In this document: positions 32,738 through 45,448 of the stretch, piece by piece
How positions within the stretch are numbered: position 1 is the first letter of the stretch
Layout of the letters: each line of letters opens with the position of its first letter
From: Colocasia esculenta
Lineage: Eukaryota > Streptophyta > Magnoliopsida > Alismatales > Araceae
Direction: 5' to 3'
Length of the DNA: 64,000 nucleotides
Assembly (NCBI GenBank): GCA_014218235.1
Contig: CM024757.1
Location: forward strand, 149,681,371 to 149,745,370
Translations under genes and position numbers: made by a program
The notes under the pieces: model-generated
What the model saw: the letters and a program-made list of their open reading frames with translations, nothing else
What the model was told of the DNA's origin: nothing
The model's database searches: none

Positions 32738-35687
32738 CATGAAGCAAACAAAGAACTAGGAAGATATAGGGAAGGAGGGATTCGAGCAAGGAAAGGCTGA
32801 AGAAGAGCCCAAAGCTTCTTCTCATTGCCAGGGAAGAAATTTTCAAACTTGGAAATATCTATGTTATAGGAGGATCCTATAGAAGGGATTTTCCTATAAG
32901 ACTTAATGTGCCTGCGATGATACCAGCTAACTCTCTTATTGCAGTTACCATTGCACAGGGTACTCTTAAGAGGAACAAATTTCTTACTGGCTGCGAAGTG
33001 CAGGAACACGTGGACAGTGATATTCCAATGCAGGCCTTGGGAGTATGCAGCTTCCTTTGCTTGGTAGTGGACAAGATACCTTTGCTTCCATTTGTGTGAG
33101 ACAAACTTCCAAAGTGTCTCATAACCTTTGCAGAGATAGGCAGGAATAGATAGCTTGAGTTTCTGGCAGTCTGTATGGTCCTCTAGATAAGCTGCTACCC
33201 ACTGATCTTCAGTAAACCTCTCAGACTCTGCAAAGCAGAACTAGAAATCTATCATGTGCTGAGAGTTCTTGGTGGCATGCATGAGAGCAAACCGATGGAA
33301 TGACAGCTTGATATTGTACTTGATTAATCTGGCAGCTATCCTTATGTGTCTATTGAACACAACCTGGCAAAATGTTTCCTTGATGAAATGGCACCTATCA
33401 AACTGGGATGCAGTCCGGAGGGCAATCCAATAGTCATAGATGCTGTAATTTCTCTTTGCCCATTGATAATCATTTCTCACTCCCCCTTATTCACATCTGA
33501 CAAACCCATCATGAATCTGTCTTCATTGAACTGTTTCATTCTGCTGTATTTGGTCTGAAGCTCTCTTAGGAGGTTGCCAAAAAGATCAAAAAATCTAAGA
33601 TTGAGGTGAAGGGGAACATCCATAAACTGGTTCCTAGCCTGAGTGGCTTGAAATGTAGTGGCTTCACCAGGGTATAGATTTAAGAATTTTGTAGGGGAGA
33701 GATAGTAGCTTTTCTATAGGATGAGATTCACATCAGCCAATAGGACTTAGGAAGTTTGAAGTAAGGTAGGGAGCCAGTCTTCAAACGTGTAGTCTGGCAT
33801 CCCATGGACTTCAAGATAGACTTTAATGGAAAGGAATTCTTTGAAGAGATGCATGTGGTGTTCAGAATGGTATATGAATGCATACCAGAATGGGGGAAGA
33901 AGGGAGCTAGGGTTGTCTTTCAACTGGCGCCCTACTCTTGATGATAGTACCACACTAGGTACAATTTCAGCAAGTGAAAGAGTAGTTCTACCCGAAGAAG
34001 GAATTGATGAAGTAGGGAGAGAGGAGAAAAAATGAGGAGCTAAGGTGTGAAGAGTGGGTGTTTTACCTTGTGAGGCTGCAAAGTGTACTTCATAGGATAC
34101 AAAGAAAGTGAAGTACTTGTGGAAGTGGCAAGCTGAGCCTCTAGTTGAGATGTAGACGAAGGAGGATGAGATGAGACTTAGGGAATAGGTTGAGAGGGAG
34201 GTGGAGGTGGTGGTTCAACAGTGGGAGGAGGTGTAGGGTCAATAGAAGGAGGAGGAGTTAGAGCAAGAGGAGAAGAGATAGTTAAGGGTTGAGAGGGGAA
34301 AACTGGGAGACCAAATTTAAGGAGTTTCCTTCTAACCCTTCTCTTAAATGTTTTGACTTTGGGATCGACTTCTTCCTACATAGACTGATCTTGAGGCTCC
34401 AATGGCTGCTCAAAAACTGACTCCTCTTGAGATTATTGTTTCTGATCTACTTGTTGTTGTTGAGTCTGATCTGGCCCTTCTGCTAGATCCACACTAGACT
34501 GATCTGCAGGCTTTTCTAGCTGTGAAACCACTTCCTCAGGCTGCTACTGCTGCTGCTACGGTTGTTGCTCCTCAGTGTGAGTAGTTGGGGGAGCTTGAGA
34601 ACCACTTGTGCCCTGTTGGCACACCAACTGTAATAATAGGTCCTTCATCTGCTGGACCTCCTCAGACATAAAATCAAACTTGACATCTATCTGCTGGATT
34701 TGCATTTGTAGAACTGACAACATCTCTTATTGCTTCAAGACCAAATCCACTACATCATCCATATTCCTGCTAGTCTCCCCCTGAGACCTAGGCTGGGTCT
34801 CAACTTGAGGTGGAGAGACATGATGGATTTCTTCAAAGGAAGGCTCTACTGGAGTGGTGGTAGGGATATCCTCTTCCTGAGCCACTCCCTTGCCCCTTAG
34901 ATCCCTTAGAACTTGATTAATGGTTTCTTCATAAACATCTTGCTCTGGGGATGGGACAGGAGCCTAAACTGCTTCTGGTTCTACCTACCTCCATTCTGAC
35001 TTCTTCACTTCTAATCTCAGGAGGCTGAACTGAAGGAATGGAGGAGGAACTCTGTGCCTCATCAGGAAATACCTCATGTGAGCACTTAGGAACAGAGTCC
35101 TTAGTCCAAAAGTTTTGTGCCTTATTTTCCAAAATGTAGTGGCTTCTCCTTAGAGTTGAAAACCCAATCTTCTCATTTACAGCAACCGAAATTTCATCAC
35201 TCAAATCAACAGAAACTCTCTTGAATATAAGGGTCAGCAGGGGTCCATAGGGGAGAGACTCCTACAAGTTCTTAGACCCTACCATCCTCTCCAAGATAAT
35301 GGAAGGCAGGTTGACCCTATGCTTCTGAACTGCCCAAAACAATAAACTACCATCACTAGCAGTGATGGAGGAATGAGTGCCCGCCCTAGGGGTGATGATG
35401 TTACTAATAATTTAGTGCAGAATTCTCTTTTCTGTAGACAGCTCATTAACCAGGAGCCCTTTCATAGAGATAGACCACATGCTGCCAATAACCCTGAATT
35501 TCTGCTCCTCCAAGGACACTGCCTCACTGATTCTGTGTCCAGAATTGGGGCAATCCAAGATTTCTACTAATAAGTCTTCTGACACTATGACTATTGTGCC
35601 CTTAACTAAACCAGTCACTGACCCATCTACAAAGACTTGGAGGGAAAGATAAAAAGCTTTCAGAGCACCCTCGAAGGTCGGTTCTGT
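32738..35687 (-). pseudogene. CopD ORF3 (retroelement accessory protein), decayed
   Basis: The product is of unknown function. In reading order it has a segment related to CopC ORF3 (VEILDCPNSGH at about 35535-35566, against SKFLDIPNKGH in CopC), an acidic Ser/Glu-rich part, a Pro-rich part (about 34180-34310 and 34430-34800) and a basic cluster TFKRRVRRKLLKF (about 34313-34354). A C-terminal region includes FTEDQW (near 33200) and ends at a stop near 32740. Many stops and frameshifts are present. The first part resembles what Pfam calls a putative plant transposon protein. No signal peptide or clear membrane segment is seen. Confidence 0.6.
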
Positions 35688-35835
35688 TGTGGCCCTGGTT
35701 TTGATGATGTCATAAATCAAGTAAAATGTCATAAATGTCTAACACAAGTTATTTGTATCATAGGAACACTTATAAAGATAGAGTCAACTCATTTGCATCA
35801 ACAGAAAAGTTATTAAAGTTCAGTGATGTGTCATA

Positions 35836-36300
35836 AGGTCGACTCTATATAGGGGTTAGGTCGACACTCAGAGTTCATCATTGCACAGTCTTCTAGAGTT
35901 TCATATGAGGTCGACACTACTCGAAGAACAGGTCGACTCTAGCTGTTTTTCTGACTAGCACTGAAGGGGAGAAATAAGATAAGGTCGACGCCAGATGTGG
36001 ATAAGGTCGACACTAGTCAATTTCCCATAGTGCCTTATGAAGAGAAGTGTTGGATGAGGTAGACTCCATTTTCAGATGAGGTCGACTCTACCAGTCTATC
36101 AGGTCGACTTTATCAGCAGATAAGGTCCACGCTACGATGCTGTAAAGTCGACACTACATCACAGTCTGTCAGTCAGAATCTTAGTCATTTGGATGAGGTC
36201 GACTCTGGAAGGCATAGAGTCGTCTCTAATGAAGATTTTACACTAATCTAAGTTTAGTCTCATGGTTATGCATTGACTCTATAATCTGGTTGCATTGACT
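35836..36300 (+). repeat. GTCGAC array in CopC 5' LTR
   Basis: About ten exact GTCGAC hexamers plus several one-base variants, mostly as AGGTCGACWCTA, spaced about 20-50 bp apart in the first third of the LTR. The 3' LTR has the same array (58086-58540) with about eleven exact copies. The two arrays differ by gain or loss of a unit near 36058-36110. Confidence 0.9.
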
Positions 36301-36989
36301 CCATGACACTTATCATTCAGAGATGCAAAGAATCTGCCAGCGCATAAGTGATGGGCATGTGATCCTAGGTCCAACGATTGGGACTTTGGGTACATGTCAC
36401 ATGGTTCTGGAAGATACCACCTTTTGGTGGCAAAAGAATCTCCCATGTTTTTTGAGATTCCATTGAGGGGCCCACTGAGAAGATTCCACGTATCAGATCA
36501 AAAGAGGCGAGTCGTCCCCGACAGTTGGGCAGCACGCACAGAGGAAAAAGGGTAGTGATCTGAGAGCGCAAAAATTGCAAAGAGCAAGAGTTTGAGTTCG
36601 GGAAGAGCAGCCAAGTTCGGAACGGTTATCTGACCAAGAGGAGAGGCCACTGGATCGTGCCTTCTTCCAATATGAAGACCTGCTGCTGATCAACTGGAGC
36701 AGAGGATCGGAATTCATCTCAGATTCAGAGATAAGTGATCCGTGTGCTGCAACCAGAAGATGAATTCAATGAACTCAAGCTTGAAGAAGTTGCAATTGAA
36801 GCTCGAGCAATCTTCTGATCAGATCTAACTCTAGAGCAGAGCGTTTGATGTTCTCTGAACTTCTTCAGACTCCTGTTTACTTTGTTTTTCTCAATTTCAT
36901 CAAAACAACACTCTGATTGGTTGTCTACTTCGATTGTAGTAGATGAAATTGATCCTACACTTGCTGTGTTTGGATCTGGAGATTTGGGT

Positions 36990-37085
36990 CAAATCTTGAA
37001 GCTGTGAATCAGCAGTTTGTTTAAGTTGTGCATCAGCAGTTGTGAAGAAGCTGTGAATCAGCAGCTGTGTGAGAGTCTCACAAAT
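36990..37085 (+). repeat. Short repeats with CTG/CAG arms in CopC R/U5
   Basis: A unit of the form AAGCTGTGAATCAGCAG recurs near 37000, 37025 (GTGCATCAGCAG) and 37050. CTG and CAG can pair as short arms. It lies in the same part of the LTR as the GAGCCGTCGTGCTC array of CopA, but the sequence is unrelated. Confidence 0.65.
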
Positions 37086-37320
37086 TTGATAATATAGTGA
37101 AGCCTCATTGGTTTAGTGAGGGGTGGATGTAGGTCTCCACACTGAAGCCGAACCACCTTAAAAATATCGCTCGCACTTATGTGGTTTGATTTTCTCTGCT
37201 TAGATTGTTTACATCATATCAGTTCATTATTTTGAGGTTTTAACTTTTTAATCAGCATTTAAAATGGTGGATATCTATTCACCCCCCCCCCCTCTAGATA
37301 TTCCTTCTACACTCAACACG

Positions 37321-37332
37321 TGGTATCAGAGC
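37321..37332 (+). promoter_or_regulatory. CopC primer binding site (initiator tRNA-Met)
   Basis: TGGTATCAGAGC, an exact tRNA-Met primer site, two bases after the 5' LTR. Confidence 0.95.
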
Positions 37333-37372
37333 TAGGCTCTCCAATTCATTTGGTTTTACAACCAAGAGAGAA

Positions 37373-39510
37373 ATGTGTAATATGGAGTCTAGAGGTTATA
37401 TTGCTGAAGGTCACTCTGTGAATAGACCTCCTTACTTTGATGGTACTAACTATGCATACTGGAAAACTCGTATGCAGGTATTTTTGCGAGCACAAGACCA
37501 TCAAATATGAAGGGTGGTAAGCAATGGACCTTACTAGCTGTCTGAGGATGAAGAGAAGTGGACTCAAGAGGAGATTAAGAAGTCAAATGCTAATTGGAGT
37601 GTGGTCAACATCTTGCAGTGCTCACTCCAACCAACAGAATTCTCAAGAGTATCATCTTGCTCAAGTGCTAAAGAAATATGGAATCGCCTCATGGTGATCT
37701 ATGAAGGTACGCCAGAGGTAAAAGAAACAAAAGAAAACTTGAAAGTTTCATAATATGAAGCTTTTAAAAAGAAGCATGATGAAACAATCTCTGAAATGTA
37801 TGGAAGATTAACTTTGCTAACAAATGGATTAAAGAATCCAAGGAAGAATTACACAGAAAAAGAACTTGTTAGGAAAATCCTTAGATCTTTAACTCCTATT
37901 TAGCACACCAAAGCAACAGTAATTGAAGAATCTAGAAATCTGTCCACAACTACTGTTGATGAGTTATATGGTTCACTAATGACTTATGAATTGGGATTGA
38001 AAAGAAGTGAAAAAGATATCAAGAAGAAGAAGCCACTTGCTCTCAAGGCAAGTCCCAGTACCAAGGAGGCTACAGAAGAAAGTGAGTCATCTACTTCTGA
38101 AGATGATTCAGGTGAGTTTGCTCTAATTACTAGAAAATTCAGAAAAAATTTTAGGAAAGAAGGTAAGGCCTTTCTGAAAAAGAAATCACAGTCAAATAAT
38201 TTCTCAAAGCCCAAACAGAATCTGAATAAAAAATTTGACAGAATAATTTGCTATAATTGCAGGAAACCAGCACATGTGAAATCTGAATGTCCTGAATCTC
38301 TGAAGAAAGCTCAACCCAAATGGTTGAAAAACAAACAAAAAGCTATGGTTGGGACATGGAGCGAAGAAGAAAATGATGAAGATGAAGAAAGCTCTGAAGC
38401 CGAGGAAACACAATAAAAGATCTGTCTGATGGCTAGAGGAGAAGAAGGAGATGAAGAAGAGGTAAACTCTCCTTTCAAAGATTTTTCTCCAAATGATTGG
38501 GAGCATGTATACTTTGAATTGTTGGACTAATATGACAAACTTAAAAAGGAAAATAAAATGCTTAAAAGAAAAATAAATCATTTTGCTTATGACACCTCAG
38601 TGAAAGAGAAAGAAGAAGAACTGATACAAGAAATCAATGTTCTAAAGAAACTGTTAATGAATTGAAAATCCAAAATACTGAAAATGTCGATGAAAAGGCT
38701 CTTATTGCTTAAAAGAATGTTGCTCTAAACAGTGTGAACAATGAAATGAGAAAAGAACTTGAAATTCTGCAAAAAGAGGTGACTAAAAGACATGTAGCAT
38801 TAGAAACATTTGTGAGTGGGAAGAATAATCTTGAAGCTCTGCTTGGAACCAAAGTTAATTTTAACAAAGAAGGGTTAGGCTTTAATCCTTCAAAGAAGAA
38901 AGAAGTAGGGTTGAAAACCATCACATTCATTTCTTCAAAAAACTCAGAAGCTTCCACTTCAAGAAAACAAGCAAATAGGAAGAACATTCAAAATATTGAG
39001 AAAAGAAAGACAATAAAAATTCTGATAGTGGAAAGTCAAAAAAAGAATAAAATAGGTGTTGGAATCAAACCTATGCCACAGGGGAACAAAAATTGGAAGT
39101 CTCCTGATTGGGTAGGTCGATGCTATGCTTATGATAGGTCGACACATTCACACACTCGACCACAGAACAAGGTCAAGTGGACTCATGATAGGCGAACACC
39201 TTCACATGTCTGGTCACAGAATAGATGGACATATGGTAGGTCAACACCTACTTACACAAATTCACAAAACATGTCTAGATGGAGTCATGTAGGTCGACAC
39301 TATCCCCACAAAGTGACACAATTCTATGGTTTTGCTAAATCTAATCAATCTGGATATCCTAAAAAGTTTAGCAGTCAAAACAATTTTTGGTTTCATCTAA
39401 GAAACACTGGTGGGAAGTATGAAAGAAAATTCATGAACATAAAGAAAAATAATGTTTCAAAAATTCTTGAAAATAACAGGAAAAAAAAACATGAAATCAA
39501 GAACAAAATC
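37373..39510 (+). pseudogene. gag: CopC gag (UBN2-like) with zinc knuckle and long linker
   Basis: The ATG at 37373 is 40 bp after the primer site. The start (YFDGTNYAYWKTRM) is typical of copia gag of the UBN2 type. The CCHC knuckle (CYNCRKPAHVKSEC) is at about 38250-38292. Downstream is an acidic stretch, a coiled-coil-like linker (38734-39000) and a repetitive Arg/Ser/Trp/His tract (39112-39310) encoded by GTCGAC-bearing DNA. Stops include TGA 37508-37510, TAG 37535-37537 and TAA 38414-38416. LtrF interrupts the linker at 39511. The linker may be translated as part of gag-pol; the original frame arrangement is uncertain. Confidence 0.88.
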
Positions 39511-41742
39511 TGTGACGGAACGCCTCGTCCAAGCCCGTTAAACCAGTAACGTGCCTGACCCGAGTCTGTCTCCCACGAACAGGCCGAAGCCTAGCAAGGG
39601 ATACCACACACTAGTCCGTGGAAACACAAAGAAACACACCATTACATTTATAATATACAAGGTTTTACATAGCCAACTTCAAAAGAAATAAAGGAAAGTA
39701 CACAAGCCTGAGGCATACCCCGAGGTACAACAGGTACAACTGAAGAAAGAAAAGCTACACCACTGGAGGCGCTGGGCCAACACCGCTACGTCGCGGCTCC
39801 GAACTGGACGACGGTAGAGAAACCTCCTCCTCGCCCTCACCTGTGGGGAGTAGGGGTGAGCCTCGCTAGTCACTGACTCATTAGGGAACTCCCCCAACAC
39901 CGAGAAAACTAAACACAAGTACCGAAAGTAGTAAACTATGCTAGCAATTTATAGCACAACTAAACAGGATATTAAAGCTATAAACAAACTCACCACTAGC
40001 CGACTGCGTAAAACAACTGTAATAAATAAACGACAAAACTCCAACACGTGTACGAGCTACGGTAGAGACCGCCACACTCGAGCCATGTAGACTGGTTCGC
40101 GACACTAACAACAGACTTGGACAAACTAACACAGGCCTACCTCTCAGTCTCGCAGCCATGGACGAAAGGTCTAGCTGCCGCTCCACGTGAAAAAGACAAG
40201 CAACTATGGAGACCAACTAAACACCACCACTTGCATACCACACGGTCGCAGGCCCATGCCTGGCACCTCTAGAGATCCTAGCCTGGGCTCACTAGAGTGA
40301 GGCACTGCAAAAGGACTAGTCGGGGACCAGTGTCGACAACTGGTGTCCGTACCCCCAAATAATAGCGCGCTACAAGTGACTAAAAACAAACACAAGAGTC
40401 ACTATCCCATTGTCGTCTTTCCCTCAGCCAGACGTACAACTCAAACTAAGGAGTGAGGGTGTCTAGGTCAGACGACAATAGACCTCGACGGTACAACACA
40501 AGTACCGTGACAAAGCCCCGAGCTAACAACCTGGCTCACAGAGAACCTGGAGCACCCAACTGGAGAGGTAACCACAGTAGGCGTCTACTACCTGACACGC
40601 ACACAGAAACCACGTGCACACCGCACAAACCACGTGAAACCTCACATAAACCTCATGTACTGATGGTCCACAACACGTGAACACCACCTGCCTCGTGTGA
40701 ACCCTATATCCACAGGCAAACTACTAGCTAGCTACGTAACTTGTGAGCTAGCCTCGAAAACCACACGCTTCCCAGAGCGCCACAAGTGCCAATGCACTGC
40801 TCACTAACGCTAAGCATACCGATAACGATAATTGGATAGTCACATGCATAAACCATGCATAAACAGGGCCTCTCGGGCCAAGTTGCGACAACCCATTGGG
40901 TCACCTTCAGAAGGCGTCGTCGTGACATGTCGCCTTCAGATCCAGAACGCGACCTACTTACATGTCACCTCCTGATCCTTAACGCAACACATCGCTGTGT
41001 CGCGTTCAGAACGCGACATAGGGACCCGTCGCCTTATCAGGCGGGAACCCTAATCTGGGTTCTCTCTATGACAGCCCATTCCACATCATACAAACCACCC
41101 TTAATTCTTCGTTTTCATGCTTTTGTGAATACCTAAGCATGGTATCTATTGTTAAAAACGCATTAAACTGATTAAAACCCTATCTGATGCAATTTATACC
41201 CCAAAAATGGGAAGAGTTCATCGACCTTCGCGAAGAACGCGTTATGCAGCGATCTCCCGACATTTCCCCTGCTTCTCCCGGACTCCCTGCAGCGACGACA
41301 CTCCAAAGGCGCCAAAACCCAGCTGAAATCACCACAGCTCCTCCCCCTGGCCGAGAAGAACCCCTGCACATTCTGCTTGGCTGGGGTTATTTAAAAACCT
41401 GCTGCGGTTCGGAACGCGACGCATCGTGGCGTCGCGATCAGGTCGCGACGGACTTGAGCATCACCTTCCCAACGCCCGCTGCCCTGAGCGCTACACGTGG
41501 CGCACATGCAGACGCTCAACGCACCAAGGCGGCCACATGAACGCGACGGCCACCTCTGTCGCGTTAAGGATGCGACAGACCTTCTTGTCGCGATGACAGG
41601 CTGAGGAATCTAGGGTACTGCAGGCCCAAACTGTCGGCCCAGTAAACCCCAGAAACACACACACACGGCACACAAGCCACATTGGCCACCACAAGTGCTA
41701 AACACACGATCCACGAGGATCCAAAAAATGCACGACGTTACA
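39511..41742 (-). mobile_element. LtrF: solo gypsy LTR in CopC gag linker
   Basis: 2232 bp, of the GypA/GypB/GypM LTR family in minus orientation. It starts TGTGACGG and ends CGACGTTACA on the plus strand. Flanks AAATC (39506-39510) and TAATC (41743-41747) are target duplications with one mismatch. It contains hairpins such as 40998-41018 (TGTCGCGTT and AACGCGACA around CAG). There is no internal region, so it is a solo LTR. Confidence 0.88.
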
Positions 41743-44700
41743 TAATCAAACCCACAGTGATGAGGCAAGCTTGGATTCTGAAAAATCTGTTTTCTTATGT
41801 GCTTGATCTGGGTGAAGTGAAGGGACCCAAATGTACTTGGATTCCAAAGAATTTTCTTTGATTGTTTTTGCAGGTATCTCTTATAGCCAAGAACAGCATG
41901 TGGTATTTAGATAGTGGCTGTTCAATACATATGACTGGAGACAAAGACAAATTTTATCTTCTGTCTGAAAAGAAAGCTGGTCATGTTACTTTCGGTGGAA
42001 ATAACAAAGGTAAGATTTTCGGTTCAGGTAGGGTAGGAAGAAATCCTTCTAATTCAATTGATGATGTACTCTTGGTGGAAGGATTGGAGTACAACCTTCT
42101 GAGCATAAGCCAACTTTGTGACAAGGGTCACAAGGTAATCTTTGACTCATTTGGTTATACAATTTTTGAACCGAATTCAAATTGTATGAATTTTTCTGAA
42201 AAGAGAATTAACAATGTCTACATGGTTGATCTGGATGAACCTGAAAACACCAATCTATGTTTAACTGCCAATAAAAATGATCTTGCTTGTTTATGGCATC
42301 GTAGACTAGGCCATGCTAGCTACAACATGTTACATAAATTGGTTAAATTCAACATGGTGAAAGGCTTACCTGAAATTTCTTTTAAACAAAACTTGAAAAT
42401 CTGTGAAGCATGCACACAGGGTAAGCAAACAAGAAAAACTTTTAAAAGTAGATCTAAAAGTCAATCTACTAAACCTTTTGAGCTTATTTACATGGATCTG
42501 TTTGGACCACAAGAATAAATAGTCTAAATGGAAAAAGGTTTGGGTATGTCCTTGTTGATGACTTTTCCAGATTTACTTGGGTTTTCTTTCTTGCTCACAA
42601 GAGTGATGTTGTTATGGAATTTCATGATTTTTACAAGAAATTTTGTCAGGAAGGAAAGTTTAAAGTAATTTCTATTACGTCTGATCATGGTGGTGAGTTT
42701 GAAAATGTTGACTTTGAACAACTTTTCAGGGAAGAAGGGTTCTCCCATAGGTTTTCATCACCAAGGACTCCTGAACAGAATGGAGTTGTAGAAAGGAGGA
42801 ACCGAACACTCGTGGAAATGGCAAGGACCATGCTGATTGAGAGTGGACTACCAAGAAAATTCTGGGCAGAGGCAGTAAACACTTCATGTTCGATAATAAA
42901 TCGTGCAATGGTAAGTCCTCTTAGCAAAAGACTTCTTATGAATTGTTGAAAGGTCAGAAACCTTCCATTGCTCATTTTAAGGTGTTTGGTGCAAAATATT
43001 TTATCCTGAATAACAATAAAAATGACTTGGACAAATTTGAACCTAAAAGTGAATTGGGGATCTTTCTTGGCTATTCTGATCATTCAAGAGCATATAGAGT
43101 TTTTAATGTAAAAGATCAAACTGTTGAAGAATCCCCTCATATCACATTTGATGAATTTGATGCTGGTCCGTGCAGGGAAAAAGAAGATGGAGAATTTTTC
43201 GAAGAAGAGGAAGCAAAAGACAAGAAGGAAAGGAATCAACAGCAAAGAAAATGCCAAATGATTGCTATGGACAAGAGCCAGCAGATATAAATGAAGACAG
43301 AGATCAGCTGAACATAAGGATGCTAAGAGATCATCCTCAGAAAAGTATCATTGGTAATTTACTTGATCCTCCTAGGTCTAGATCTCATTTTAAGATTATT
43401 TATAAACTTGATCAAATGGCTCTTGTTTCTCAAATCGAACCTAAAAACATTGAGGATGCTTTAAAAGATGCTTTCTGGATTAATGACATGCAAGAAGAAC
43501 TGAACCAGATTAAAGAAATAAGGTTTGGCATTTAGTTCCAAGACCTTCTCAAGGTGTCATTGGAACTAAATGGGTTTTTAGAAATAAAACAAGTGAATAA
43601 GGCAAGATAATTAGAAATAAGGCTAGGCTTGTTGCAAAAGGCTATAATCAAGAATTTGGAATTGACTTTGAAGAGTCTTTTGCTCTCGTAGCTAGGCTAG
43701 AAGCAATTCGGATTTTGCTTTCTTTTTCAAGTGCTCATGGCATTAAATTATAGAAAATGGATGTAAAAAGTGCCTTTTTGAATGGTTTGATAAAGGAGGA
43801 AGTCTATGTTAAACAACCTTCTAGTTTTGAATGTACTGACCTTCCTAATCATGTTTTCAAGCTAGACAAAGCTTTGTATGGCTTGAAGCAAGCACCTCGG
43901 GTATGGTATGATCGGTTAAGCTCATTCCTTACAGGTAAAGGGTACTCAAGAGGTAAGGTAGATCAAACCCTTTTTACAAAAGTATAAGGAAAGGATATCT
44001 TGCTGGTCCAAATCTAAGATGATGACATTATATTTGGATCAACAAAATCCTTACTGTGTAAGGAATTTACTGAATTGATGACCAGTGAATTTGAAATGAG
44101 CTTAATGGGAGAACTAAAATTTTTCCTTGGGTTACAGGTTATTCAAACAAAGAAAGGAACATTAATAAATGAGTCAAACTACATTCAAGATTTTCTGAAG
44201 AAATACAAAATGGAGAACACAAAAGTCATGGCAACCCCAATGAGCACCACTGTAAGTTGAGATGCTGATTTGAAAGGTAACTTGGTAGATCCAAAGATCT
44301 ACAGAGGTATGATCGGATCCTTGCTTTACTTGACAGCATCAAGACCAGATATTCAATTTTCAGTGTGTATGTGTGCTAGATTTCATGCTAGTCCTAGAGA
44401 ATCCCACATGAGTGCTACAAAAAGAATTTTCAGATATCTTGTAGGAACTCATGAGTTGGGACTGTGGTATCCTGCATTTAGTGAATTTAATTTAATATCA
44501 TATTCATATGCGGATTATGCTGGTTGTAAATTAGACAGAAAGAGTACTAGTGGCTATTGCCAATTTTTAGGAGGGTGTTTAGTCTCTTGGGCTTCCAAGA
44601 AACAACACTCGTTTACTCTCTCTAATGCAGAGGCAGAATATGTTGCTGCAGAGAGTTGTGGCACTCAAGTGTTATGGATTAAACATCAACTCCAAGACTA

Positions 44701-44962
44701 CCAAGTAGATCTTGGGTGTGTCCCAATCATGTGTGATAAAACTAGTGCAATTAGTTTGGCCAAAAATCCAATCCAGCACTCTAGGACCAAGCATATAGAA
44801 ATCAGGCATCATTTTTTGAGAGATGAAGTAAGCAAGAATTCTTTTGAATTGCATTTTATTGAGACTTCAAAACAAATTGCTGATATCTTTACAAAACCCT
44901 TGTGCAATGAAAGATTTTCATGCTTAAGAAGAGAACTTGGTCTATGCTTGCTTGACTCATGA
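41743..44962 (+). pseudogene. pol: CopC pol: protease, integrase, RT, RNase H
   Basis: Protease D-S-G is at 41910-41918. The integrase zinc motif has His 42297-42299 and 42312-42314, Cys 42402-42404 and 42411-42413. The triad is Asp 42495-42497, Asp 42683-42685 and Glu 42791-42793, the last two 35 residues apart. A frameshift lies at about 42515 and another near 42925. In RT the catalytic box is damaged: TAA at 44015-44017 replaces the Tyr and GAT the Val, leaving the two Asp codons (44021-44026). RNase H (44270-44962) is open to its natural end. The protein is close to CopA. Confidence 0.93.
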
Positions 44963-45309
44963 CTAATTGCTTGAAAATTGCATGTGAATGTTTGATTGTA
45001 TAATTGCTTGTCATGTGAGATAAATTTGCTTGCTGGTTGTTCATCTTCTTGCAATTTCTGATGAAAATGATGAGATGGAGGTTGGTTGAAAGATTAGGTT
45101 CAGTGAATCAGTTGGTCAGTTAAGCTGGATGAACAAAATTCAATATGTGTGCAGTCTGTGAATGATAGCTCTTTCAATTTCTGAATGCTTGACCAGACAT
45201 AGGTAGACTCTATTGGCAAGAGAGTCGACACTATCTTTCTTCATTCTAAACTTTTGCCATTCCTTTCACTCATACTCTTTCATTTATCTTTAGCAAATGA
45301 AGCTCTTTT

Positions 45310-45447
45310 GTTCTTGCAAATAAATTCTTGCTTCTCACATTGCATTGGCCTTCTTGGTATTTCAAATGGTGATTTGAAGAAGGGCAAGTCAGGCTTGTCT
45401 GGACTCTTTCACTATGCGTGAGTATATGTCTCCGCCAAGTATCAAGG
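45310..45447 (+). other. Conserved non-coding block after CopC pol
   Basis: Counterpart of 4903-5045 in CopA, ending in the same CCGCCAAGTATCAAG. GypM is inserted exactly at its end (TSD AAGGG, 45444-45448). The match resumes after GypM (CTTTATGCAATTGTTGAGG at about 53992), so the conserved tract spans the insertion site. Confidence 0.7.
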
Positions 45448-45448
45448 G

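Larger units (their letters stand above)
31227..35687 (-). mobile_element. CopD: minus-strand SIRE-like element, LTR and ORF3 end
   Basis: The left edge TGTTGGATCGAG and the following CTAGAGGGGGGTGAATAAG are the inverse of an LTR end of the type seen in CopA and CopC. After the LTR comes a decayed ORF3 on the minus strand (32738-35687). CopC is inserted in it at 35688, so the rest of CopD should lie beyond the window. It is in turn inserted in GypJ. CopD shares LTR motifs with CopE, such as TTTATCCTGGTTCAG, and forms a subgroup apart from CopA and CopC. Confidence 0.78.
35688..37318 (+). repeat. CopC 5' LTR
   Basis: 1631 bp, starting TGTGGCCCTGG (TGTGTCCCTGG in the 3' copy) and ending ACACTCAACA, two bases before the primer site. 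U3 holds the GTCGAC array (35836-36300). The end contains a run of C in ATTCACCCCCCCCCCC followed by CTCTAGA, and before it repeats of CTGTGAATCAGCAG. The 5 bp before the LTR (TCTGT) are the expected target duplication; the other copy is outside the window. Confidence 0.92.
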
